Below, in pieces: positions 44,829 to 56,475 of a stretch of 64,000 bases of DNA. The stretch's first letter is position 1. Each line of letters starts with the position of its first letter. A model generated the notes under the pieces. That model had not been told where the DNA came from, did not search any database, and saw nothing but the letters and a program-made list of their open reading frames with translations. Both the position numbers and the translations under genes were made by a program. Source of the stretch: Pyricularia pennisetigena (Eukaryota; Ascomycota; Sordariomycetes; Magnaporthales; Pyriculariaceae); NCBI RefSeq assembly GCF_004337985.1, contig NC_043742.1:4016176-4080175 (forward strand), given 5' to 3'.

Positions 44829-47800
44829 ATGCCTGGCCTCGTCACGGCAACGGGAGTTCTTGGCTTCCTGGCCGACGAGGAGCCCGAACTAAAGGTTTTC
44901 GCTCTTCAGACACTCAACGATGACCTCGATACCGTCTGGACAGAGGTAGCCGGAGCTTTGAGTCAAATGTGCGTATGGACGGTCGATGGCTCCGATGGCG
45001 TATTCAAGCGGCTTTCGTTGTGACTTTTATGCTAACGCCCCTGTGCACAGTGAGGCCCTCTACGAGGATGAATCCTTCCCTGAACGTCAGCTTGCTGCCC
45101 TGGTGCTGGCAAAGGTTTACTACCATCTTCAGGCTTACAATGAGAGTATGACTTTTGCCCTGGCGGCGGGCGACTTGTTCAAGCTCGATGCGCCTGGCGA
45201 GTTCGAGGAGACCATCATCTCCAAGTGCATTGACCAATACATTGCCGTTTCATCGATGCATCACGCACCCGCGAAACCATCCAAGTCTGATAGCTCCCTG
45301 CCAACCCTGGAGACGACTTTCGCTGCCGGTGTGACCGATCCATCCGCTCTCATGTCTCCCACGACTCCATTTTCTCAGTCAACGATACCATCCAAATCCC
45401 TTCTGTCCCGCGATTCGACGGACAACACCATTTTGGATCCGACATTCCAGCCCGCCACCAAAAAGGGCCGTTCAGGCTCGATCGTACAGCTCCCCGATCA
45501 GCAAACTCAGAAGGCGCTGCAGCGGGTCATTGAGCGCCTCTTTGAGAACTGCTTGAAGACGGGCCGGTACCGACAGGTCGTGGGCATCGCTGTGGAGGCC
45601 AAGAACCTGGACGTTCTGCGCGGGGTTATCAAGAGGGCAAGCGACGATGAGAAGCGAACCAAGGGCAAATCCCAAGAATCTAGTCAGAGCCCGGGCGACG
45701 AGTTGATGGAATACGCCCTCGGCATCTGCATGGACATTGTTCAGGAGCGCAGCCTGCGGACAGAGATTCTCAGGCTGATTCTCAGTCTACTCAATGACAT
45801 ACCCAACCCTGACTACTTTGCCATCGCCAGATGTGTCGTTTATCTCAACGCTGATGAGGAGGCATCGACAATGCTTCGTAAGCTTGTGGGCAATGGCGAT
45901 GTCAACTCGATAGCGAGCGCATATCAGATTGCGTTTGATCTTTACGACAATGGCACGCAAGAATTTTTGGGCAAGGTCATCAAGTCACTACCCTCGGGGG
46001 AGCCGCGCAAGAAGCCTGAAGCCGAAAAGCATGAAGGAGCGGAGCCTGCCGAAGATGCGCCGCTTTTGGAGAACGCCGAAGAATCGAGTCCCGAAGATTC
46101 CGAGGAAGACCTACCCGAGGAAGTTGCGAAAGTCTTCAGGAACATCCGCACCATCTTGGATGGCAGCAAGACCATCAAGTTGAATCTCGAGTTCCTTTAC
46201 CGAAACAACCACACAGATCTCAGCATCTTGAACAAGGTTAGGGAGAGCTTGGAAGGCCGCAACTCAATCTTCCACACCGCGGTGACTTTCTGCAATGCCT
46301 TCATGAACGCCGGCACAACCCACGACAAGTTCTTCAGGGACAACCTTGAATGGCTAGGCAAGGCAGTCAACTGGTCCAAGTTCACAGCCACGGCTGCTCT
46401 TGGAGTCATCCACCGCGGCAACCTTACACAGTCACGCAAGCTTCTTGAGCCCTACCTTCCGAAATCTGGAGGCCTTAGCAGCGGCTCGACCTTTAGCCAG
46501 GGAGGAGCTCTCTACGCTTACGGCCTCATCCATGCCAACCATGGTGCCGACGCTCTTGACTACTTGAGGTCTATGTTCACTGGCCATGATGACGAGGTTA
46601 TTCGCCACGGTGGTGCTCTCGGCCTGGGCATTGCAGGCATGGCTACTGGCGATGAGGAAATGTTTGAAGAGCTCAAGAATGTGCTATGGCAAGATTCTGC
46701 GCTCAATGGTGAGGCCGTCGGTTTGGCCATGGGTCTCGTCATGCTTGGTACCGGAAACGCCAACGCGCTCAAGACCATGTTCCAGTATGCCCACGACACA
46801 ACACACGAAAAGATTGTTCGCGGTTGCGCCTTGGGCATGGCCCTGATCATGTTTGGGCGTCAGGAAGGTGCCGATGTTATCATCGAGGCTCTCCTTGCTG
46901 ACCCCGACCCAACCCTCAGGTATGGTGGTATTCTCACAATTGCCATGGCTTACTGCGGGACTGGAAGCAACAAGGCCATCCGAAAGCTCCTTCACACCGC
47001 GGTTAGCGACGTCAACGATGATGTTCGTCGTATCGCCGTGATGAGCTTGGGCTTTATCCTCTTCCGCAAACCCGGTAGTGTTCCTCGTATGGTGGAGCTT
47101 CTGTCAGAGTCTTACAACCCCCACGTTCGGTATGGTTCTGCCATGGCTCTTGGTATCTCATGTGCCGGCACCGGTCTCGATGAGGCGATTGACCTCCTGG
47201 AGCCGATGATGAAGGACCCGACAGACTTCGTCCGTCAGGGTGCTCTGATTTCGCTCGCCATGATCATGGTGCAACAGAACGAGGCGATGAACCCCAAGGT
47301 TGCTTCAATTCGCAAGACTTTGAAGAGGGTTGTCGGTGATCGTCATGAGGATGCCATGACCAAGTTTGGCGCCTCGCTTGCACTGGGCATCATCGATGCC
47401 GGAGGTCGCAACTGCACCATCGGTCTTCAGACCCAGACCGGCAACCTTAACATGCCGGGCATCGTTGGCATGGCTGTCTTCACCCAATACTGGTACTGGT
47501 TCCCATTCACTCATTTCCTGTCATTGAGCTTCAGCCCAACTTCTATCATCGGGCTGGACCATGACCTCGAGATCCCCAATTTCAAATTCCACTGCGCTGC
47601 GCGCCCGAGCTTGTTCGACTATCCCCCAGAGCAGGAGGTCAAGACCGAAGAGGGCCCCGCTCTTATTGCCACGGCTGTTCTCTCCACCACTGCTCAGGCC
47701 AAACGCCGTGCCCAGAAGAAGGCAAGTGCGCAGCGGCGCGAGAGCATGGACATCGATTCGCCTGCTATTTCCAAGCCGGTCGTTGCCGATGCAGGAGACA

Positions 47801-48489
47801 AGATGGATGTTGACGACGACAAGAAGGCCAAGGCAGACGAGTCTAAGGATAAGAAGGATGGGGACTCTGCGGTTGAGAAAGAGGGCTCGGCGGCGCCTGA
47901 GACCAAGAAGAAGGCAGAAAGGGAAAAGGTCGGCTATGAGATTGAGAACATGTCTCGAGTGTTGCCTGGCCAGCTGAAGTTCATCAGCTTCCCTGCCGGT
48001 CGTTACAAGCCTGTCAAGAAGCCCACCGGCGGTCCACTTCTTCTGCAAGATACACAGCCCGATGAGCCCAAGTCGTTGATCGAGGAGAAGCTCAAAAAGG
48101 TTACTGTTGAGAAAGCACCCGTTGCCGGCGCCCAGGCTGGCTCATCGGCTCGCGATGGCGGACGTATGGGTGGCCTCATGACTGACCAACAAGCCCTTAT
48201 CCGTGCTGCGCAGCAAATTGCCTCGGGCGGCGGTGCTGGCGGTGATGACAATTGGCGAGAGGCGCTCGGTCGGGGAGGTCGCGCTGGCGAGAGTGAGCTT
48301 TTCCGACAGCTCCTGGGAGGTCGCGCCCAGTCTGGTTCCGCTGGTGTGTCTGGAGGAGACCAACGCACAGGGGCTGCCGCCGCCGCCGGCGTTCTGACTG
48401 CCGTGGATGAGGACGGCGAGGACGATGAGGAGGCCACCGTTCCCCATGACTTTGAGTACTTCACCGACAACGAAGATGAGGAATTGTGA
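44829..48489 (+). CDS. RPN2: 26S proteasome regulatory subunit RPN2 (PSMD1)
   Basis: Largest base subunit of the 19S regulatory particle; a scaffold that docks ubiquitin receptors. Exons 44829-44968 and 45051-48489 (donor GTGCGT, acceptor GCACAG) give 1192 residues. The start reads MPGLVTATGVLGFLADEEPELK. A row of proteasome/cyclosome repeats spans about 500-850: GALYAYGLIHANHG, GGALGLGIAGMATGD, GEAVGLAMGLVMLGTGN, RGCALGMALIMFG, RYGGILTIAMAYCGTG, RYGSAMALGISCAGTG, RQGALISLAMIMVQ and KFGASLALGIIDAGG. Then FTQYWYWFPFTHFLSLSFSPT, a charged Lys/Glu/Asp-rich linker (~970-1030) and the conserved acidic end HDFEYFTDNEDEEL. Longer than the yeast protein, mostly through linkers. Confidence 0.97.
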
Positions 48490-49089
48490 GAAGGCCATCA
48501 TGGGAATGAGGTCATAGTCAGGTGGTTTAAGAGATTTTGCCAAACTTAGAAGTTGAGGGGTGGGTGGGATGCGTTCCTCTGTAAAACAACACTTGTATTA
48601 CTTGCCTAGAAGAACTCGGGAAGCATACACAGTCTAGTCTAGACCTGGCTTAATTCTTTTTTTGTCTTCTTCAAAATAAACCTCTTGATTGGCAGTCAAG
48701 CAATACACTATCCCGCTAAGATTCCCTGACAATGACTGTTTATCACACTGCCACTCCCTCGTGGAAAAAGGCGTGATCTCGAGGAAAACTGTTGCCCCTC
48801 ATAGGATTCATTTATAGGTACCCTGTTGAAGGTTGATGTGGCATTTTGGCTGAATCAAAAAATTGGATATCTCAAAACGGGTAATGACAAAGGAAACTAA
48901 AACCCTAAAGAAGCGCAACGCACCCTGAACCCCCTATCCCATTAGAATGTCTAGATTACATGAAGTACACAGAGGTCTGAAGCCCCACAAGTGTAAACAT
49001 ACTATTTTGCTTACGCGAATCCATCAGATCCGAAGTTGATGACGGATACCATGGAACAGGCTGAGAAGGCGCGAAATTTATACTACGAC
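48490..49089. other. Intergenic region between convergent genes, no gene seen
   Basis: 3' flanks of RPN2 and sulfite oxidase. Nothing else recognised. Confidence 0.6.
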
Positions 49090-51201
49090 TCAGGTCTTGA
49101 TGGCGATCGCCTCCGGCTTGCAGAAACCAGAACCATAGACACCGTTACCGGTGCACCAAGTCGTCTTTCCATCGGGCTTTTTGACACATGAAGGACATAT
49201 AAGAAGCCGGTGCCAAGCCGTGGCTAGATTTCCACGGACATTGTATATACCCGTGTGCTGTTCCGGCTGAGTGTTGTAGGCCGAATCCGTAGCCTTGACC
49301 AGGACAGTCGTGCACTTTTTGTCTCCTTGGGTTTCGTGAAGCTCGGGCAGACTGCCAACGTAGCGCCAGCGTCTCCATGCCCAGTATTTTGAGCCTTTGC
49401 AGTTTGTACCTCCCGGACCACAATCGTCAAGGAGCTCAGCTTGAGCCCATGTGCTGCCTCCGTCGACACTTACATCAACTCGGATAATATGTTTCCCGCC
49501 TCCGGAGTAAGCATACCCCATCAAGGCAACCGGCACATCACCCTCAGAACCATCCATCTTGGGAGCATATTTGGGATCTTTCGAGTTGAGGTGCTCACGT
49601 TGCCAGGCCGGCAAGTCACGTACTCCAGGCGCGGCACGAGCTTCGTCTGTCCGCCGCAACATCCACTCCGTACCCGATTTTGCTGCTGCAGCTGCCGCCC
49701 GTACACAATCACCAACCCAAACGCCAGTGGTAGCGCTAGTAATGGGCATCTCTTGGATCGCAGGATAGCGATCCCAGTCGGGCTTTGAGCCTTCGTTGGG
49801 TCCAAAGCATTTGTAGTCACGACGCTGCCACTGGCTTGGAGATTCTTCGTCGCTAACAACAATTTTGTTGAGCCACTTGACGGATCGGGCAGCTACATGT
49901 CCGGGAACAATGGTTCGTAGTGGGTATCCATGATCGCGAGGTAGTGGCTTCCCGTTCATGTCGAAAGCAAGGAGGACGTCTGCTCGCGGGTCCAGGGCCG
50001 TGGAGAGTGGGATTGATGCGCCGTAGGCCTCGAGCGCAGAAAATTGCACGTGCATTTCGCGGCTATCTGCATCATCCTTCCCTTCTGTCGTCAGTGCAGT
50101 TGGCACGAACTCTCCCGGCTTCAGTCCCGCGTCCAAAAGAACATCGGCCAGTCTTACGCCCTCCCAGTTGGTGTTGGAGATAGCTCCCACGCCCCACTGC
50201 AAGCCATTGGTGGCGGCGGTTGAGGAAGTCATGTCGCTCCGCCTGTTCCCACTGCACTGGAGGGCAGCTGTAACACGGTGGAGGGGGAACCGAGAACGCA
50301 ACTCAGCCAGCGTGTACACACGCTCTTCCCCATCCGGAAGCTCTATAGTCAAGGCATAATCATCTGCCTGATCCTCCTTCACCACGGGTACCCACATATG
50401 ATTGCGCACATAGAAAAGCTCAGGCGGGGTGATAAAATCCTTGGTGAGTTCCTCTGGCGGCGGCTCCGCATTACAAGGCTTCGCCGTGTGCTTGATCAGG
50501 CGCTGGTCTCGTACAGGGTCTGTTGAAAATGGATCTTCTATCGTCTCAGCCGCTGGCCGGCCGGTCCTCTGGTCCAGGTCCTCAGTGGCAATGTAGCCTA
50601 TCATGTACTGGTTCAGAATCTCACGCACATGAGTGGCCTTGTGTATTGTGAATATGTCCCAGTAGGGCTCAATTGCGCCACCTGCGGCCCGTAGTATCAC
50701 ATCTCCGCCTGGATGTGCACCAACCCAGTCTGTAATATCATAGACCTTGTCCTCAAATGTCACCCAGGGGTTCTTCGACCCAGGTCCATGTTGTTCCCGG
50801 ATGTCGGACAGGCGGTATCGTGGTCGAGAAGGGTCGCGACCATCTGCGGGTGAGGCTTGTAGTTGGTCTTCAGCCGTGGCTTGAGGCTCATCTGCAGAAT
50901 CATGGTTGGATACTGCAACACCTAGTACAATCAGACTTGCGCCCGACGCTCCGGCCAAGAGGACATTTTGACTTTTCTGGTGTCCACCACGAGGGTTGTT
51001 TGTTTGATCGGCGTGCTTGGTCTGCCATTGTGTGCTTCGGCTGGTATGTTCGGGCGCGCGTGGTGAGTTCGTCGAGTGTAAGGGTCTTCTTGTGGATATC
51101 GCCCGAGTGCGGGATGAAAAGGCCGATGCGACTCTGGGTTGTGCAAGTCGAAGCTGTCTGGCTAAGTTGGTAGCCCGCAGGCAGCAGGACGGAGCCGACA
51201 T
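49090..51201 (-). CDS. Mitochondrial sulfite oxidase (cytochrome b5 - molybdopterin)
   Basis: Oxidises sulfite to sulfate, passing electrons to cytochrome c in the intermembrane space. Single exon, 703 residues. The N-terminus is Arg/Ser/Ala-rich without acids (1-~60), a mitochondrial presequence, followed by a hydrophobic segment LLAGASGASLIVLGVAVS (~81-98): a bipartite signal for the intermembrane space. The cytochrome b5 domain (~128-205) has axial His163 in GAHPGGD and a second His at ~187/191. The molybdenum domain carries the cofactor-binding Cys315 in ALQCSGNRR, with WEGVRLADVLLDAG and the dimerisation domain with WAQAELL. The C-terminal ~35 residues (ICPSC...TTWCTG...GFCKPE) carry four Cys as an extra tail that I do not associate with the standard family end. 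Confidence 0.93.
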   Translation of the reverse strand: MSAPSCCLRATNLARQLRLAQPRVASAFSSRTRAISTRRPLHSTNSPRAPEHTSRSTQWQTKHADQTNNPRGGHQKSQNVLLAGASGASLIVLGVAVSNHDSADEPQATAEDQLQASPADGRDPSRPRYRLSDIREQHGPGSKNPWVTFEDKVYDITDWVGAHPGGDVILRAAGGAIEPYWDIFTIHKATHVREILNQYMIGYIATEDLDQRTGRPAAETIEDPFSTDPVRDQRLIKHTAKPCNAEPPPEELTKDFITPPELFYVRNHMWVPVVKEDQADDYALTIELPDGEERVYTLAELRSRFPLHRVTAALQCSGNRRSDMTSSTAATNGLQWGVGAISNTNWEGVRLADVLLDAGLKPGEFVPTALTTEGKDDADSREMHVQFSALEAYGASIPLSTALDPRADVLLAFDMNGKPLPRDHGYPLRTIVPGHVAARSVKWLNKIVVSDEESPSQWQRRDYKCFGPNEGSKPDWDRYPAIQEMPITSATTGVWVGDCVRAAAAAAKSGTEWMLRRTDEARAAPGVRDLPAWQREHLNSKDPKYAPKMDGSEGDVPVALMGYAYSGGGKHIIRVDVSVDGGSTWAQAELLDDCGPGGTNCKGSKYWAWRRWRYVGSLPELHETQGDKKCTTVLVKATDSAYNTQPEQHTGIYNVRGNLATAWHRLLICPSCVKKPDGKTTWCTGNGVYGSGFCKPEAIAIKT

Positions 51202-52483
51202 GATGCTGCAAAATCAGGGCTTTTGAGATGACACTGAGGAGCCATTATAGAGTTGAGTTAGTGGTTTCTCCTCAAGATTGGATGGCAGGCCGGTGAAAAT
51301 CATCAAAGATCAGAGTGGGTGGCAATTCGAGTCAGACTTACAGAGGAACTTCTCGTATGGATAGCGACTGAATGATACCTAATGTATAGTCTAATTATCG
51401 GGGCAGCTCCACCCAGAGTTCAAGCAAGCTACCCAGTGAGCGTGGATTCCTTCCTTGCACTGCTTTCAAATAGCTGATATCTTGGCACAGTATCGAACAA
51501 GAGAGAACTGTCGACTGTCCATATGAAAGTAAAATCAGTTGACGGGATTCGGGTTGAGCAAAAGATCCATCAACATGGGCTGCTAGGTCACAAGCTCAAC
51601 ATTCAATCAACTCTAGTCACTGGTGGAAAAGTCAGCTAGAATAGCCAGTGGAGCTTCATTCGAGATGTTTCCGCCGGTCTGATTACCGCCTGGGTTGACA
51701 AGCTCGGCTGGACTTCCGATGGAGAGGTCACCGAGGTAGGTATTTTGGTTGAGGCCGATGCTGGCCGCATCCACCATGCGATACGAGATTGCAGAAATGC
51801 ATTAAAGGGACAAGGGCCGAGCATTGTGGTTTCTTTTTGGTTCGGTTCGATAACATAACGCAAAAGCCTCTAATTGGCTAGTTGTGTCGCACCGTTGGGA
51901 CGAGCCTGCCAAAGCGAGAGAGCAAAGATTCAAGACAGTGTCACAAGACATACACGAGATTACAATACACAGCACTGGGTCTAAAATCAGCAGGGAATCC
52001 CAACCCACCACTTTTGAAATAAAGTTTTTTTTTTTTTTTTCATCGCTTCTCTCACTCATCACATTCTTCCCACCCAGAGCTCATTTCTGCAAAGCGGTGT
52101 ACTATGTATAGACTAGACTAGGAACGAGGAAACTAGGTCCTAGGCCGAGTTTAGTTATAGTTAGAATCCCAAGACTACCTACCAAGTGAACTACCTATCT
52201 ATTTCGTGCCTACCTAGTTAGGTAATTTCTTCATACAGTAAAGTCGATGCGCAGGAGATGACGTCAAATATGTCACGTGCTGCGGTTACCTCCACTGTTG
52301 CTCGTTGTCAGTCGCGTTCAGAGACTCAGGCGACGCGCTAGAACACGCCAAGGGCTCGAAGCACCCTTTGAGCAGCTGAAACCCCTCGACTGTGAGGTCA
52401 TCATTTTTGGATACACCACATGTCGTCGCACAGCCGGATAAGTCGCGACGCTGACAAGCTGCATCGCTTCCAAACTCACAGAT
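51202..52483. promoter_or_regulatory. Divergent spacer of sulfite oxidase and the Ctp1-like gene
   Basis: 1.28 kb containing both promoters. A T-run at 52025-52040. No other gene or repeat supported. Confidence 0.45.
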
Positions 52484-54873
52484 ATGTCCGACGATGACTC
52501 TCTAGTAGATCTGATTGACAGAGAGGCTGTTTTCAATGCGTTGAACCAGGCGTTTGACAAAATTGATCGAAGCTTCGCTACGAGTATATATTGCCCTCCT
52601 GCCAGCTGGTGGTTCCCTCTATCGCATGTGGTCAACTGACATCAATTCACATGAATCCAGAGCTGCAAACTAGAGACAAGAAACAGCATGTCTTTCTAGA
52701 CCGGGAGAATAAGAGATTAGAGGCGCAAGTGCTAGCCTTGCAGCAAGAGACCTCGGCTTTGAGGAAGAAAATCCAAGAACTTTCAGCAGCCCATCAGGCA
52801 ACTGATCAGAATCATGAGGCTGCTGTCAAACATCGCCAGGCTGAGCTCGCAGGAAAGCGTTCTTACGGCTTAAGTGAAGATGGTGATGCCTACAGAACAC
52901 CAACCGCCCAACAGTTACCTACCAGATATGCTCGGCATTCGTCGCTCGATCCAAGACCCGATGCAGCCACGGATTACGAACGCCTGAAAGAACGTTACAC
53001 GCTTTTGAGAGCAGCTAACAAACTGCTCAAAAAAGAAGTAAGGGAATCGCAGGACAAGGAGGAGAAGTGGTGGCACTATGCCGAGGTTCTCGAAAAAGAA
53101 CTTGGGATACATGGGATCAACGAGCAGACCGCGCGACGGTTCGAGATCGCAACAGAGGCTATGAAAAAGTCTCGGGCGGAAAGGCGGACTCGGAAAGCTG
53201 CTGCTATATTGAATCAATCCACCGGTATACCAGCAGAGATACGCTCTGAGCGTACCGCTGCCGGACCCAGCGCAAATTCCAGCTTCAACTTAAATACGGA
53301 TCTCATCGTCCCACATGAGCCTAGTGGTGATAATGTGCCCTCAAGGTCATTTCAAGTTGGCGCTGCTCAGCCATTGATGACAAGGCAACCTTCTCCAAGA
53401 TCTGAAGCGCCAACAGAGGAAGGATCAGACCAAGACGAGGAGCTTAGCCTACCACCACATTCAAGTGACCAAACTCCTAAGGCACACAACACCACAAATA
53501 TTAAACAAGAGCCTTCGTCGGACCCTCCCGTCTTCCTTTCGGCGCGGCCAGTGAAGAAGCGAAAACTTGCTGGGGACGACCCGAACAGAATGAGTACGCC
53601 CTCGCGCCGCGCAGTCAAGGATGAGGTCGACCAAGACGATCCTGCCACGTATCTCAGGAAAGTGGCCGCGTTACGAAAGTCTCCTCAGGAAAGCTTTGAC
53701 CTTGATGATAGAATCACGGAGATGCCAACCCCCAAAAAATCCAGGTTTTACACCACAGCCGATGACAACAATGTCGCCAACAGACCAGCTTCCACTATGG
53801 TTGAAGCAGATCAAAACGAAGCTCCTTGCTACCCGGTTTCTGGCCATACGCCAAAGCAACCAGTTATTCATGATGAGAGGCCGTCCTCTGACGATGCTGA
53901 GAAGGGACGTGATAGCTCACCTTTTGGATATCAGCCGCTTGGTGCGCTCCTCAACACACCAGCAGAAGAGAGAGCCAAAACGAATACATTCGTCCTGAAA
54001 CCTGCTGCTCGCCGAGAATTGGAGGATCGAGATAGTCGCAGACCTGCCAAGGAAATGAGCCGGGGCAGTAAACGGAAAGCAGATGGCGATACTGAGAACT
54101 ACCAATCACCAAAGCCCGCGCCAAGCCTCCTCGCACCGTCGGCTCAAACACCTAAGCAGCGTTTGTCACCGGGCGTCGTGACTCCTGGGAAGTTGAAAGC
54201 CGAAGCAGTTGCCTTGGCTCCTGCTTCTCACACTACAGCTCGGAAGCCATTGGCAGATCGCTCCACCAATATTCAGCCCCGAGGCCGAGGTGCTCCTCTT
54301 CGCTCTTTACCTGTCGATTCGCTGCTACTTACCGACTTCAGGATCAATCCAGCCACGAACGACAACAAAGACTTTGCATTCGATGAAGTTGTTCGGCATA
54401 AGGATGACCGAGCCAAGATGACCGGCTGTACAGACCCTCGATGTCCCAGGGCAAAAGACATGCACGCCATGGTATTGGCCGAGGTTGCCCACCTGACGAA
54501 GGAGCATGGAGAGAGGTTTTATGAAACTCCAGAGGGGGTTGCTCTGGTTGAGAAATATCTGGGGGATGACGCTGGCCGCATACCAAAGATGGACGTTTCT
54601 CAACGCAGGACACTCTGGACGCGGGCCCGACTCCAGCAACAGGCCAATATTTACGGCAGATGTAGGCACCGCTTTGATCGTGCCAACACTCCCGAACAGT
54701 ACTGGGATACGGGGTTTCCCAACACACAAGATCAGGAGAGAGACAGAGAGGAGGGGCGTATGATGGACAGGTGGATGGTGGAGGTGAGACGCCGTGAAGC
54801 CATGAAGAAGGGGGGCAGGTGGTTGTTCAAGGATGAGTATCCATCCGAAACCGGTAAAAGGCGTCGTGTGTAA
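52484..54873 (+). CDS. DNA endonuclease activator Ctp1/Sae2/CtIP homologue
   Basis: Activates the Mre11 nuclease to start resection of DNA double-strand ends; nuclear. Exons 52484-52583 and 52661-54873 (donor GTATAT, acceptor AATCCAG) give 770 residues. The N-terminus (MSDDDSLVDLIDREAVFNAL) is followed by coiled coil (~35-75 and ~125-180, with heptads such as ENKRLEAQVLALQQETSALRKKIQEL). The middle is disordered and rich in SP/TP sites. The conserved C-terminal Sae2/CtIP domain begins near 610 with FRINPATNDNKDFAFDEVVR, then TGCTDPRCPRAKD (paired Cys), and the family-defining GRCRHRF followed by TPEQYWDTGFPNT. The RHR motif is the one needed for DNA and Mre11-dependent activity in relatives. 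Confidence 0.9.
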
Positions 54874-56142
54874 CTCGGGATCACAGTACATTGCATTTGT
54901 GCACGTATAGCATGGCGGCAACAGTTTGTTTTCTTCGCTCGATGACTGGCTTACATACTAAACTTGACCTGTGACTTGCTAGCTTGAGCGGTTCTATCAA
55001 AACTTCGATCCGCAGTAGGGCACCGTGCGCCTAATGTTACTACTGACCCCTGGCAACCGCTAGCACTGTCGAAACTAATTAGAAAGCTCGCGACACATGC
55101 GCGCCCATAGGTTGGTTCTTGAACAGCTGCGGCACATTTGGTAGCTCAGGTACGTAGGTACCTTACCACTCGACACCATATCACATTTCCAGTGTCCAAG
55201 CAGAACACGCTTGACAGGGAAGGATTCATGATAAATTCCAAAGTTCAAAGCTTCCTCTCCCACTTGAGTACAATCATACGCGCAAAACAACCTCCGGGGT
55301 TAATCCCAGCGGCCACGTTATTATTTGCTCACACTTGTATGGGATTCCCACGACGCCGGCTGCCCGGCATCAAAGCATTTCGAGCTCTCTGAAGTTCGAC
55401 ATGATGAATAATACAGACGCCCCATCAGATTGTATCCTATTCCCAACTACTAAAAGTTGTCCGTCGCCACTACAGAACATATCCCTAACGCCCTCTGATG
55501 TTGCAGACCCTTTGCTGCATGACGCTGTACATAGGTATGTTTCGCGACCTCTTCCGCCTCGGCCATTCTCCGCACGCTACCTGATTTGCCAGCGGGTTTT
55601 GGCTTGCGTATATTTCGCTCGGCCTGGCTGTCCACCTCGGCGAGTTCCAGCGCAATCTTGACTCTGACGAAGTATGTGGGAATCTGCTGTAGGCACATCA
55701 GCTGTATATTTATCGGCAAGTCTACGTCAAACTAGATATGTGGCTTCCTTTGCCTTGAAAGCTGCCGGGCGCCTAGACACCAAGCAGCGTCTGCGGGCCG
55801 AATAAAGCTCCGGGGTGACTCTGCTGACCTGCATAGCTGTTGATATACGAAGTAAGAAAATGTTGGTCGTTTTATGAGGCAGAAACCCCCGCTTCTCCAC
55901 GCTATGGATATCAATTTTTCAGAATAGCAGCCAACTGCCCGTGGAACAAGTGGCAGGCATTGTGCCAAAAAGACTAAAGTTCTTTGCATAAATATGCAAA
56001 GAGGCAACAGCATTGAGAGCATGTCGGTAGCGCGTGGTAATATATATTCTTGCCATTCCTTTCCACTAATGTTATTCGTTTTGAGACGTGTATAAAGCGA
56101 GACTCCTCTCACAGGTTTCCCAGTATTATTATACTTCTAATT
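54874..56142. other. Intergenic region, no gene supported
   Basis: 3' flank of the Ctp1-like gene followed by low-information sequence. An open frame at 55335-55661 (+) has no domain or signal peptide; another at 55732-56112 (-) likewise. Possibly remnants, but nothing matches a family I know. Confidence 0.45.
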
Positions 56143-56475
56143 TTAAACTGAATATGATCTTGGTTTGACCTTGATTGTAAAATAATTCCTATCATCATAG
56201 GGATACTGATGTCTATGCCGAATATGCACGAACATTTCCTCAAGGATCCTATATGGCCCAGCCATGTCGTGAGGGCAGTAAAGTCGAACTTTGTGCGTCA
56301 GATTGGGATCCCTAGCCAATATCAGAACTACGGGATCGATGAGGATAAGTTTAACTTCGCCAGTTCGATCTATGGTTGCCCAGGCAGCATCTAACTGTAT
56401 TCTCACGCCGTTTTGGGCGGCGTCGGTGCCAATGGCGAGTGTCGCCAGAAGTGAAAGGACCATATAACATTTCAT
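56143..56475 (-). CDS. Small secreted protein, function unknown
   Basis: Single exon, 110 residues. The start MKCYMVLSLLATLAIGTDA is a clear signal peptide with likely cleavage near residue 19-20. The mature ~90 residues have alternating hydrophobic strands (VRIQLDAAW, VKLILIDPVVLILA, KVRLYCP, YFTIKVKPRSYSV), suggesting a beta-rich fold, with a single Cys, so no internal disulfide. There is no enzyme motif. Gene-poor flanks and secretion make it effector-like by context only. It could be a chance frame, but the signal peptide plus regular strand pattern argue for a real gene. Confidence 0.5.
   Translation of the reverse strand: MKCYMVLSLLATLAIGTDAAQNGVRIQLDAAWATIDRTGEVKLILIDPVVLILARDPNLTHKVRLYCPHDMAGPYRILEEMFVHIRHRHQYPYDDRNYFTIKVKPRSYSV

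Noticed and set aside
55335..55661. 108-codon open frame on the + strand
   Set aside because: No domain; alternative splicing into neighbouring frames gave nothing recognisable.
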